From contig NZ_LT629748.1 of assembly GCF_900105005.1 (NCBI RefSeq), positions 2,232,001-2,296,000 on the forward strand: 64,000 nt of DNA. Reading direction: 5' to 3'. Each line of letters starts with the position of its first letter. Positions within the stretch are counted from its first letter, which is position 1. This DNA comes from Halopseudomonas litoralis. Lineage in GTDB: Bacteria; Pseudomonadota; Gammaproteobacteria; Pseudomonadales; Pseudomonadaceae. Shown here one piece after another: positions 29,180-36,502 of the stretch. Below the pieces are notes generated by a model. The model was not told where the DNA came from. It saw nothing but the letters and a program-made list of their open reading frames with translations, and did no database searches. The position numbers were made by a program, and so were the translations under genes.

Positions 29180-29554
29180 ATGCCACAAGGTGATAAAGAC
29201 AAGTACACCGACAAACAGGAACGCAAGGCCGAGCACATCGAAAAAAGCTACGAGCGCAAAGGTGTCTCGAAGAAGGAAGCCGAGTCCCGCGCCTGGGCTA
29301 CCGTCAACAAGCAATCCGGCGGCGGTAACCGTACGGGTGGTTCCGGCCAGAAAAAATCCGCCAGCAGCAAGGAGGCGTCGCGCAGTGATTCAGCCAAACA
29401 GGCTGCCGCCACGCGCAAGGCCGGGTCCCGTTCTGCTTCCTTGCAGGACCAGACCAAGGACCAACTGATGGCCAAGGCAAGATCCAAGAACATCCATGGC
29501 CGTTCCACCATGCGCAAGCAGGAGCTGGTCAACGCGCTGCGCAAGGCCAACTGA
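29180..29554 (+). CDS. Basic protein with C-terminal Rho_N/SAP-like domain
   Basis: A 124-residue strongly basic protein. Residues 5-50 (DKYTDKQERKAEHIEKSYER, GVSKKEAESRAWATVNKQSG) form a helical pattern seen in small proteins often annotated as plasmid stabilisation proteins. A serine/lysine/alanine linker follows. The last 36 residues (TKDQLMAKARSKNIHGRSTM..ELVNALRKAN) fit the Rho N-terminal or SAP-like nucleic-acid-binding helix-turn-helix. Nucleic acid binding is therefore likely, its purpose unknown. It is part of the rightward small-gene run next to ku-ligD. Confidence 0.7.
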   Translation: MPQGDKDKYTDKQERKAEHIEKSYERKGVSKKEAESRAWATVNKQSGGGNRTGGSGQKKSASSKEASRSDSAKQAAATRKAGSRSASLQDQTKDQLMAKARSKNIHGRSTMRKQELVNALRKAN

Positions 29555-29565
29555 AGGAGAAACAC

Positions 29566-29823
29566 ATGTATCGAATACTACGTGAGCTGACCAGAAAACC
29601 GGCGGCGAAGAATGTGAGCAGCACCGAGAAGTGGGTGTCGATTGGTGGCGGGTTGCTGTTGATCGGCAAAGGCCTCGCCCGACCGGGGCCGATGCGCTTT
29701 ATCAATCTCGCGCTGGGAGCGGCGGCAGTCTACCGGGGAGCGCGGGGCTATAGTCCGACCAAGCAGCGATTGCGTAACGTGCGGGCACAGCGCGTGACGC
29801 CCCCCGCCAATCAGCCCAAGTAA
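29566..29823 (+). CDS. Small protein with a hydrophobic hairpin
   Basis: An 85-residue protein with an excellent ribosome site (AAGGAGA, about 6 bases upstream). Residues 22-60 contain WVSIGGGLLLIGKGLARPGP and FINLALGAAAVYRGARGY, two short hydrophobic glycine-rich stretches separated by a basic turn, as in DUF2892-type small inner-membrane proteins. The ends are basic. It lies 11 bases after the Rho_N-type gene. No function is assigned. Confidence 0.62.
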   Translation: MYRILRELTRKPAAKNVSSTEKWVSIGGGLLLIGKGLARPGPMRFINLALGAAAVYRGARGYSPTKQRLRNVRAQRVTPPANQPK

Positions 29824-29865
29824 TGCGTGCGATACAGAGCACATCGATATCCGGGGGAGCGCTCA

Positions 29866-30984
29866 TTGGATACCTTCACCTCGTCAGGCAAATCCGCCGT
29901 GGCGCTGCTCGCCACAGGGGAGCCGACATCAGCACATGAACAGCATGTGCATAAGCATCTGGGGACCAGGATTGCCGCCCTGCTCGGTATCGAGTTTGCC
30001 GAGCTGCGCGACGCTGGCCAGGTAATTCCGCCGGGGCTGTACGTTATTCCCTATACCACCCTGGTCGCGCCGCAACCGACCATCAGTACCGACAATGACC
30101 TGTTCGGCGGTCTGGTAGCCCAGCCGTTCATGGCGACCAAGGCCATTTCCCACCCTCTGGTCAGCGATAACGCCACCGCGCCTACGGGCTGGACCGAGCG
30201 TTTCATGGAGGTGGCGGGAGATGTTGTGCTGCGTGGCTTCAGCGCGTTTGATGTGGACGATGCCCTGCGCGCCGGACAGATCCTGCTTCAACAGGGGCCG
30301 CTGCGCGCCAAGGAAGTGCTCGGCCGGGCCGGACGCGGGCAGCGGGTCATTCAATCAGTGGCCGAACTGGAAGCCTGGCTCGGCCAGCAGAATGCCTCCC
30401 TGGTTCGAAAGGACGGTGTGGTACTGGAGCAGAACCTGCTGTCGGTCAAAACCTACAGCGTTGGCCAGGTGCGCATTGCCGGCATCACAGCCAGCTACTT
30501 CGGAACCCAGAATCTGACCAGAGCCAATGACGGCGAAGCAGTGTATGGCGGTTCGGACCTGTGGTTGGTGCGCGGTGATTACGCTGCACTGTTGCAACAG
30601 ATGAACGAGCCACTGGCGCGCGCAGCCATCAGGCAGGCGGCCCTCTATGAGCAGGCCGCCGAAGCCGCCTTTCCCGGCTTCATCGCCTCACGACGCAATT
30701 GCGATGTAGCCGTGGGAATCGACCCGACCGGGCAGCAGCGCAGTGGTGTGCTGGAGCAATCCTGGCGCATCGGCGGTGCCAGCAGTGCGGAAATCCATGC
30801 CCTGGAAGCCTTCGCCGCCGACCCGACATTGCAGCGGCTGCAGGCTTCCAGCTGGGAGGCCTACGGCGATACACCGATCATTCCGCAAGGGGTGTCGGTG
30901 CTGTATCTGGGTGATGCCCCGTCGACCGGCCCCATCACCATCGGAGTGAGGATCAGCCCATGGCAGCAACCAGCGAAACCATAG
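29866..30984 (+). CDS. DUF3182 family protein
   Basis: An in-frame GTG at 29827 is possible, but GGGGGAG at 29853-29859 sits 6 bases before a TTG at 29866, giving 372 aa starting (M)DTFTSSGKSAVALLATGEP. Features include QPFMATKAISHPL, RAKEVLGRAGRGQRVI, GVVLEQNLLSVKTYSVGQ, YGGSDLWLVRGD and SRRNCDVAVGIDPTGQQRSG, which recall the ATP-grasp-like arrangement of DUF3182. The function of the family is not known. It overlaps the hydrolase gene by 25 bases, so they are coupled. Confidence 0.72.
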   Translation: MDTFTSSGKSAVALLATGEPTSAHEQHVHKHLGTRIAALLGIEFAELRDAGQVIPPGLYVIPYTTLVAPQPTISTDNDLFGGLVAQPFMATKAISHPLVSDNATAPTGWTERFMEVAGDVVLRGFSAFDVDDALRAGQILLQQGPLRAKEVLGRAGRGQRVIQSVAELEAWLGQQNASLVRKDGVVLEQNLLSVKTYSVGQVRIAGITASYFGTQNLTRANDGEAVYGGSDLWLVRGDYAALLQQMNEPLARAAIRQAALYEQAAEAAFPGFIASRRNCDVAVGIDPTGQQRSGVLEQSWRIGGASSAEIHALEAFAADPTLQRLQASSWEAYGDTPIIPQGVSVLYLGDAPSTGPITIGVRISPWQQPAKP

Positions 30985-31709
30985 AGCTCACCGTGGAGAA
31001 TGAGCAGATTGCCGGCACCCTGCTCGCCCCCCACCATCAGATGCCCGGCATTCTCTTCGTGCATGGCTGGGGTGGCAGCCAGACCCGCGACATGATGCGC
31101 GCCAAGGGCATTGCCGGCCTCGGCTGCGTGTGCCTGACCTTCGACCTGCGCGGTCACGAGAAAACCCTGCTGCAGAAGCAGACTGTGACCCGAGGACACA
31201 ACCTGGAAGACATTCTCGTCGCCTACGATCGCCTCGCTGAACACCCTTCCACAGACCCAGACCGCATAGCTGTCATCGGCACCAGCTATGGCGGCTACCT
31301 GGCAACCATTCTCACCACCTTGCGGCCGGTACGCTGGCTGGCGATGCGGGTACCGGCGCTGTATTGGGATGAGCAATGGAATCTACCCAAGCAACAGCTG
31401 GACCGTCAGCAGCTGATGCAATATCGACAAAGCATCCTCGGCCCGCTGGACAATCGTGCACTTGGCGCGTGCGCCACCTTCGAGGGCGATGTGCTGATCG
31501 TCGAGTCCGAACATGATGAACATGTACCGCACGACACCATCATGAATTACCGCTCGTCCTTCCGAAAAGCACACTCGATGACCCATCGCATCATCGACGG
31601 TGCCGACCATGGCTTGTCCAGCGAGCGATGCCAGCAGGCCTACACCACCATCCTGAACAATTGGATCAGCGAGATGATCATTGGCGACCGGATTGGTCAC
31701 TTGTCGTGA
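30960..31709 (+). CDS. Alpha/beta hydrolase
   Basis: A 249-residue alpha/beta hydrolase of the dienelactone/acyl-peptidase type. The oxyanion region is GILFVHGWGGSQ, the nucleophile elbow AVIGTSYGGYLAT, the acid VLIVESEHDEHVPH and the histidine IIDGADHGLSSE. The substrate is unknown. No signal peptide is present. It begins inside DUF3182, which suggests the two act together. A 70-base gap separates it from the next gene. Confidence 0.82.
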   Translation: MAATSETIELTVENEQIAGTLLAPHHQMPGILFVHGWGGSQTRDMMRAKGIAGLGCVCLTFDLRGHEKTLLQKQTVTRGHNLEDILVAYDRLAEHPSTDPDRIAVIGTSYGGYLATILTTLRPVRWLAMRVPALYWDEQWNLPKQQLDRQQLMQYRQSILGPLDNRALGACATFEGDVLIVESEHDEHVPHDTIMNYRSSFRKAHSMTHRIIDGADHGLSSERCQQAYTTILNNWISEMIIGDRIGHLS

Positions 31710-31779
31710 TGATTTAGGTTGAACCTTGGTGGCCGGTTTTTTCTCTATTCAAATACATACCCGAAAGTAGAGGTGAGAT

Positions 31780-32469
31780 ATGCATAACGCAAAACCGACA
31801 CACTTGAAGCTCCTGGCCTGCGCCGTGATGTCAGTGGCTCTGGGTTGCGGAACCGCAGTCGCCCAGACGACCAGCAACGAACCGACACATGGGATAGACC
31901 GATCCACCCAGACTTCCGGCCCGACCGGTACACCAGCCACCACTGGTGATGGCGGCAGCGCTGATACCACCGGCGCCATTCGCAGCCACGATGAGGTCGA
32001 TGGTGGTATGGCGGGTATGAATACTGATAACGACACCATTGATGCAGAGGATTTCCTCGAGGAAGCCTCGGCCAAGGGTGTAGCGGAAATTGAAACCGGC
32101 CAGAAAGCCCTGGAAGAGTCTCAATCAGCTGAAGTCAAGAAATTCGCCGAGAGGATGATCAAGGATCATGCGGCGGCCAATGAGAAGATGGCCGAACTCG
32201 CTGCATCCAAGAATCTGGAAATCTCCGATGAAGCAACCCTGATGGACAAGGCCAAGACCATGATCCTGGAGGCCCGTGAGGGTGAGTCATTCGATGCGGC
32301 CTACGCCAACAATCAGGTTGCCGCGCATGAACAGACCATTGAGCTATTCGAAAAAGCCGCACGCTCGGATGATGCCGAAGTAGCCGCCTTCGCCAAGGAG
32401 ACCCTGCCGAAACTCAAGGATCACCTGAAGCAGGCCCAGGCGCTGGTCGAGGCCACCCCAGAAGACTGA
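31780..32469 (+). CDS. DUF4142 family exported protein
   Basis: A 229-residue protein with an N-terminal export signal (HLKLLACAVMSVALGCGTAVA). Both a signal-peptidase I site after AVA and a lipobox-like VALGC are possible. A threonine/glycine-rich linker leads to the helical DUF4142 core from about residue 85 (DFLEEASAKGVAEIETGQKA, VKKFAERMIKDHAAANEKM, HEQTIELFEKAARSDDAEVA). Members are periplasmic ferritin-like bundles of unclear role, often stress-induced. GAGGTGAG precedes the ATG and a strong terminator follows the stop, so it is a separate unit. Confidence 0.82.
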   Translation: MHNAKPTHLKLLACAVMSVALGCGTAVAQTTSNEPTHGIDRSTQTSGPTGTPATTGDGGSADTTGAIRSHDEVDGGMAGMNTDNDTIDAEDFLEEASAKGVAEIETGQKALEESQSAEVKKFAERMIKDHAAANEKMAELAASKNLEISDEATLMDKAKTMILEAREGESFDAAYANNQVAAHEQTIELFEKAARSDDAEVAAFAKETLPKLKDHLKQAQALVEATPED

Positions 32470-32495
32470 CATCGAATGCTCCTTCGATGATTCGG

Positions 32496-32522
32496 GGCCC
32501 GGACTATTCCGGGCCTTTTTTT
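32496..32522 (+). terminator. Terminator after the DUF4142 gene
   Basis: GGCCCGGA, loop CTAT, TCCGGGCC at 32496-32515 followed by seven T. It is a strong intrinsic terminator 27 bases after the stop. Confidence 0.92.
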
Positions 32523-32527
32523 GTCTC

Positions 32528-34153
32528 TCAGCTGGCCGCCGCCGGTGCAGCCGCCTCGAAACTGTCCGCCCGCGCCATCGACCACATCCGCTGATAGAAC
32601 TCCCCCTCTACTTCCCCGCTGAGCAGCGCGCCCGGCTTGAGGTAGACATGCATCTGGGAATACAGTTTGATCTCGGTAGCGGACAACCTGTGCACCAGAA
32701 AGCGCGGCTCCAACTGGGCTGGGTGAGACAAGCCCGCCGCCGCCAGCATCTCGGATAACGCAATCATGGTGTTGCGATGGAAGTGATACACCCGCTGCGC
32801 CTTGTCCGGGACCACCAGCGCACGCTGGCGCAGCGGGTCTTGGGTGGCAACACCGGTCGGACAGGTATTTGTGTGGCAGCTGCGTGATTGGATGCAGCCG
32901 ATGGCAAACATGAAGCCCCGAGCAGAGTTTACCCAGTCAGCTCCTATCGCCAACACCGAAGCAACATCGAATGCGCTGATGATCTTGCCACTGGCGCCGA
33001 TACGGATCTGATCGCGCAACCCGACGCCCACCAGCGTGTTGTGCACGAACATCACTCCCTCGCGCAGCGGCGCACCAATATGGTTGGTGAACTCCAGCGG
33101 CGCCGCTCCGGTCCCGCCCTCCTTGCCGTCGACCACGATGAAGTCCGGCACTATGCCGGTGTCCAGCATGGCCTTGGCGATGGCCATGAACTCCCACGGG
33201 TGCCCCAGGCACAGCTTGAACCCGACCGGCTTGCCTTCAGCCAGATCCCGCAGGCGCTGAATGAACTGCAGCAGCTCCACCGGTGTGGAAAAGGTCGTGT
33301 GCCGCGCCGGCGAAATACAGTCCTGGCCCTGCGGAATGCCCCGGGTAGCGGCAATTTCCGCACTGATCTTGTGCTTGGGCAGAATCCCACCATGCCCGGG
33401 CTTGGCGCCCTGGCTCAGCTTGATCTCGATCATCTTCACCTGAGGTCGGCGCGCTTGAGTCGCAAAACGCTCCGGATCAAAGGCGCCATTCTCATCCCGA
33501 CAACCGAAATAGCCGCTGCCCAACTCCCAGATCAAATCCCCGCCGTGCTCAAGGTGATAGGGGCTGATGCTGCCCTCCCCAGTGTCATGCGCAAAGTTGC
33601 CCAACCGCGCGCCTTTGTTCAGCGCCTCGATGGCATTGGCGCTGAGCGAGCCGAAGCTCATGGCGGAGATATTGAATACCGATGCCGAATATGGCTGCAG
33701 ACACTGCGGCCCACCGATCGCTACGCGAAACTCATCCGGATTGCCGTGCACCACCGGCAACATGGAATGGCTGATGAATTCATAACCGACCTGATTGACA
33801 TCCTTCAGGGTGCCGAAGGGCGTATCCGCTGTCTGATTCTTGGCGCGGGCATACACCAGCGAACGCTGCGCCCGGGAAAACGGCAGCTGCTCGTTATCAC
33901 TCTCGATCAGATATTGGCGGATTTCCGGGCGGATGCTTTCCACCAGATAACGAACGTTGCCGAGAATCGGATAATTGCGCCGCACGGCATGCTTGTGCTG
34001 TAGCAGATCAAACACCCCGAGCAGGCTGAGCGCACCGGTGAGCAGGGTAAACGGCCACAGCCAGCCCTCCACGAACAGAAACGGCAGACTGACAAGGGTG
34101 AACAGGACACACACAGCGAAGAAGGTGTAGCGATTGAACAATGACAGATTCAT
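32528..34153 (-). CDS. FMN-binding glutamate synthase family membrane protein
   Basis: ATG 34153 (MNLSLFNRYTFFAV) has GGGAG 5 bases upstream and gives 541 aa; a longer frame to 34219 would enter the tRNA terminator. Two N-terminal hydrophobic segments (residues about 10-50) are followed by the glutamate synthase FMN barrel: ISAMSFGSLSANAIEALNKG, HDTGEGSISPYHLEHGGDL, KLSQGAKPGHGGILP, VVDGKEGGTGAAP and a cysteine cluster CIQSRSCHTNTCPTGVATQ. There is no amidotransferase domain, so it is not a full glutamate synthase. The physiological substrate is unknown. Confidence 0.85.
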   Translation of the reverse strand: MNLSLFNRYTFFAVCVLFTLVSLPFLFVEGWLWPFTLLTGALSLLGVFDLLQHKHAVRRNYPILGNVRYLVESIRPEIRQYLIESDNEQLPFSRAQRSLVYARAKNQTADTPFGTLKDVNQVGYEFISHSMLPVVHGNPDEFRVAIGGPQCLQPYSASVFNISAMSFGSLSANAIEALNKGARLGNFAHDTGEGSISPYHLEHGGDLIWELGSGYFGCRDENGAFDPERFATQARRPQVKMIEIKLSQGAKPGHGGILPKHKISAEIAATRGIPQGQDCISPARHTTFSTPVELLQFIQRLRDLAEGKPVGFKLCLGHPWEFMAIAKAMLDTGIVPDFIVVDGKEGGTGAAPLEFTNHIGAPLREGVMFVHNTLVGVGLRDQIRIGASGKIISAFDVASVLAIGADWVNSARGFMFAIGCIQSRSCHTNTCPTGVATQDPLRQRALVVPDKAQRVYHFHRNTMIALSEMLAAAGLSHPAQLEPRFLVHRLSATEIKLYSQMHVYLKPGALLSGEVEGEFYQRMWSMARADSFEAAAPAAAS

Positions 34154-34204
34154 TCCAGCTCCCGGCGACAGATCAGTCCCCGAGTCTAGCAGGAGCGCAC
34201 AACG

Positions 34205-34234
34205 AAAAAACCCTCGCATCTTGCGATGCGAGGG
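34205..34234 (-). terminator. Terminator of the tRNA operon
   Basis: Leftward: CCCTCGCATC, loop GCAA, GATGCGAGGG, then six T. A 10-base perfect stem with a stable GNRA loop starts about 10 bases after the tRNA-Asp 3-prime end. Confidence 0.93.
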
Positions 34235-34243
34235 TTTTGAATA

Positions 34244-34320
34244 TGGCGCAGTGGACGGGACTCGAACCCGCGACCCCCGGCGTGACAGGCCGGTATTCTA
34301 ACCAACTGAACTACCACTGC
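34244..34320 (-). tRNA. tRNA-Asp (GTC)
   Basis: 77 bases including encoded CCA. The acceptor arm GCAGTGG pairs with CCACTGC. The anticodon loop reads CTGTCAC with GTC in the middle, and the T loop is GTTCGAGTC. The D arm is normal. It is second in a two-tRNA transcript, 13 bases after tRNA-Val. Confidence 0.96.
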
Positions 34321-34333
34321 GCGTTACCTCGAG

Positions 34334-34409
34334 TGGTGGGTGATGACGGGATCGAACCGCCGACCCTCTGCTTGTAAGGCAGATGCTCTCCCAGCTGAGC
34401 TAATCACCC
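34334..34409 (-). tRNA. tRNA-Val (TAC)
   Basis: 76 bases including encoded CCA. The acceptor GGGTGAT pairs with ATCACCC. The anticodon loop is CTTACAA with TAC in the middle, and the T loop is GTTCGATCC. It is first of the two tRNAs behind a sigma-70 promoter. Confidence 0.96.
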
Positions 34410-34431
34410 ATATGCTCTCGAAGTGGAGCGC

Positions 34432-34460
34432 ATTCTAGACAGGTTTTTTGCTTCTGGCAA
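34432..34460 (-). promoter_or_regulatory. Sigma-70 promoter of the tRNA operon
   Basis: Leftward TTGCCA (34460-34455), 17 bases, TAGAAT (34437-34432), followed by a GC-rich stretch (GCGCTCC) typical of stringently controlled stable-RNA promoters. It lies about 23 bases upstream of tRNA-Val. Confidence 0.75.
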
Positions 34461-34503
34461 TCACTACCGTTGTTCAAATGTGTGAACAGAGCCCAACCAG
34501 TCC

Positions 34504-34543
34504 AAAAAAGAAATGCGGGCAGCAAGCGAACCCCTGCTGCCCG
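34504..34543 (-). terminator. Terminator after hpf
   Basis: Leftward: CGGGCAGCA, a 10-base loop, TGCTGCCCG, then CATTTCTTTTTT. The stem spans 34543 to 34516 and the T run 34509 to 34504, just after the hpf stop. Confidence 0.88.
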
Positions 34544-34551
34544 GTGGCGAA

Positions 34552-34971
34552 TTACTCGCCGGCGCTGCGCGATTGCTCGTCAGCAAGAAAATCCTCTTCC
34601 AGCAAAGCATCCTGATCCGCTGGGTCCACTGGCTCGGGAGCCAGCTGTGGAGAAACGCGTTTGGCGCGTAATTTACCGTATAGGGTGGTCAGCGAGGTGT
34701 TGAGCTTTTCGATGGCCCCATCGACCGCCAGGTGAACCGATTCCGCCTTATGCGTGACGGAGACGGGCTGCTGACCCTTGGGCCGCGCTTCTATCTGGCA
34801 ACGCTTGTCGTGGGGGCCAGCCTTGTCGCCATTCTCGTCGGCGATATGCACGACGACCCGGGTCACCACATCATCAAAGCGCTCCAGCTTGCTGCTGATA
34901 CTGGCACTCACCCACTCCGCCAGTTGAGCACTGCCTTCAACGTGATTGTCGCCATGAACCTGAATTTGCAT
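34552..34971 (-). CDS. hpf: Ribosome hibernation-promoting factor / YfiA-like protein
   Basis: A 139-residue protein. Residues 1-100 match the HPF/RaiA fold: MQIQVHGDNHVEGSAQLAEW, SKLERFDDVVTRVVVHIADE, KRCQIEARPKGQQPVSV and DGAIEKLNTSLTTLYGKLRAKR. The C-terminal 40 residues are acidic and unlike the dimerisation domain of long HPF. It would bind the small subunit in stationary or stressed cells. This copy is away from the rpoN-ptsN locus, where hpf usually sits in pseudomonads, so it may be a second paralogue. GAGGG lies about 7 bases before the ATG. Confidence 0.83.
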   Translation of the reverse strand: MQIQVHGDNHVEGSAQLAEWVSASISSKLERFDDVVTRVVVHIADENGDKAGPHDKRCQIEARPKGQQPVSVTHKAESVHLAVDGAIEKLNTSLTTLYGKLRAKRVSPQLAPEPVDPADQDALLEEDFLADEQSRSAGE

Positions 34972-35119
34972 AAGCTTTCCCTCTTCATCTTGATTCGGAA
35001 ACCTGCACTTAACTACAGTATGACCAGACTACGCCATCCTGCCCAGGATTGGCATGATTCATATCAACTTATGCCATAACGCGCCTTTCGGCCCCCTTCA
35101 GAAATAACATTCCCGAAGC

Positions 35120-35154
35120 ACAGGTGAAACCGACCTGTAACCTCAGTGAGGTTA
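35120..35154. promoter_or_regulatory. Two adjoining dyads upstream of phaG (operator-like)
   Basis: ACAGGT-GAAACCG-ACCTGT (35120-35138) and TAACCTCA-G-TGAGGTTA (35138-35154) are perfect inverted repeats that meet at one shared base, 41 bases upstream of the phaG start. Perfect adjoining dyads in a promoter-sized gap suggest a transcription-factor site. They are not followed by a T run, so not a terminator. The binding protein is unknown. Confidence 0.5.
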
Positions 35155-35194
35155 ACTACACCCCAGTGACGTTCATCTTTACGAGGTGTGGGAC

Positions 35195-36055
35195 ATGTAT
35201 GCAGAAAAGGCGGTGGTGCAGGTGCATGGCGACCTGAAGGTGCAAACGCGCTTCTACCCCAACCCGCGTAGCGACAGCACCATCATCCTGGTCAACGGCT
35301 CACTGGCGACCAGCGCCTCCTTCCACCAGGCCCTGCGCTTTTTGCAGCCGCTGTTCAATGTGGTGCTGTTCGACCAGCCCTATTGCGGCATGTCGCGCCC
35401 ACACAATAAATCCCTGCGCATGCTCGGCAAGGAAGATGAAGCGCTGATTCTGCTCGATCTGATCGAGCATTTCCGTGCCGATCAGGTGATGTCGTTCTCT
35501 TGGGGTGCGGTATCGACGCTGCTGGCGCTGGCGCAACGACCGGCACGCATCAAACGGGCGGTCATCAGCTCGTTCTCACCGGTGCTGAACCGGTCAATGA
35601 TGGATTATCTGATAACCGGCCAGGAATACCTGGCAGCCTGTGATCGACACAAAATCGCCACCTTGGTCAATGACACCATCGGCAAGCATCTACCACCGCT
35701 GTTCAAGCGCTGCAATTTCCGACATATATCCACACTGGAAGTGCACGAATACGCCCAGATGCTTCACCACATCCGTCAGGTTCTGAACCTGGATCCCGAC
35801 CGCTATATGCAGTGCGTGGGCAACATAGATGTGCCGCTGCTGTTTCTCAATGGCGAGCTGGATGAGTACACCACCCCGACGGACGCGCTGTATTTTGCTG
35901 ATCTGGCGCGCCGCTCGGAATATGTGACCATCCGCAATGCCGGGCACTTTCTGGAAAGCGAACATCAGACCGCCTGGGAAGATGTGCGTGAAGCCACGGA
36001 GCGGTTTCTATTGGCGCCTGACGCCGAGGATGTACGCCTGGCGATGGTCAGCTGA
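35195..36055 (+). CDS. phaG: PhaG-type (R)-3-hydroxyacyl-ACP acyltransferase/thioesterase
   Basis: GAGGTG at 35183-35188 sits 6 bases before ATG 35195 (286 aa); an in-frame GTG at 35186 overlaps that site and was not used. Stretches such as IILVNGSLATSASFHQALRF, NVVLFDQPY, VMSFSWGAVSTLLALAQ, LVNDTIGKHLPPLFKR and HEYAQMLHHIRQVL match PhaG of fluorescent pseudomonads closely from memory; RhlA is a more distant relative. The nucleophile serine is in SFSWG, the acid near ELDEYTTP and the histidine in NAGHFLE. PhaG diverts fatty-acid intermediates to 3-hydroxyacyl products for polyhydroxyalkanoate. No other PHA gene is nearby. Confidence 0.86.
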   Translation: MYAEKAVVQVHGDLKVQTRFYPNPRSDSTIILVNGSLATSASFHQALRFLQPLFNVVLFDQPYCGMSRPHNKSLRMLGKEDEALILLDLIEHFRADQVMSFSWGAVSTLLALAQRPARIKRAVISSFSPVLNRSMMDYLITGQEYLAACDRHKIATLVNDTIGKHLPPLFKRCNFRHISTLEVHEYAQMLHHIRQVLNLDPDRYMQCVGNIDVPLLFLNGELDEYTTPTDALYFADLARRSEYVTIRNAGHFLESEHQTAWEDVREATERFLLAPDAEDVRLAMVS

Positions 36056-36093
36056 GTCGTCCCTGACTGAAACAAGGCGCGCGCGGCGACACC

Positions 36094-36417
36094 TCAGAGC
36101 CCATCACCTCTGGGCTCTGTCGTTGTATCACTGTCAACACCCGGGTCAACCTGCTCATTAGGCAACCCACCCGGCTCGGTACCCAACCCGGGATCCCTGT
36201 CCAGCTCGTCGCGCAGATTATCGTCCTCCGGCATCATCGGCTCATTGGTGGGCGCAGGGGTGTCATTCATCGGGAGGTCGGCAGGGTCAGCCGGCGTACC
36301 GTAGGCTTCTTCCGCTGGCACCTCGTTGTCCATAGGTAAAGTCGTGTCAGGATCGTCGTCGCCACAGCCTGCCAACACCAAAGCAAACAGGGGAATGCTC
36401 AGATAAGTAAGTCGCAT
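36094..36417 (-). CDS. Small acidic lipoprotein
   Basis: Starting at ATG 36417 (GGAG 7 bases upstream) the 107-residue product begins MRLTYLSIPLFALVLAGCGD, a lipoprotein signal with lipobox LAGC and cysteine 18. Aspartates after the cysteine could favour inner-membrane retention. The mature part is low-complexity, rich in Asp, Glu, Pro and Thr (DNEVPAEEAYGTPADPADLP) with no fold visible. Its last codons lie in a 9-base hairpin (CAGAGCCCA/TGGGCTCTG) shared with the phaG 3-prime side. No function assigned. Confidence 0.72.
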   Translation of the reverse strand: MRLTYLSIPLFALVLAGCGDDDPDTTLPMDNEVPAEEAYGTPADPADLPMNDTPAPTNEPMMPEDDNLRDELDRDPGLGTEPGGLPNEQVDPGVDSDTTTEPRGDGL

Positions 36418-36502
36418 GGAATTCTCCACATGTAATGGGTCCATGCGTTTGGACAGGCCTTGAACGCACAAGTGCCAATTTAAACCGACACCGGCCCCGT
36501 CC

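Noticed and set aside
32888..34003. A 371-codon open frame opposite the FMN-binding protein
   Set aside because: Shadow of a gene with clear glutamate-synthase motifs.
34244..34409. tRNA genes as an integration site for an island
   Set aside because: Both flanks are ordinary genes, no integrase is nearby, and no duplicated tRNA 3-prime end was seen in the accessory region.
36091..36118. Hairpin CAGAGCCCA/TGGGCTCTG as a strong phaG terminator
   Set aside because: The stem is good but no T run follows on either strand, so it was mentioned only as a shared 3-prime structure.
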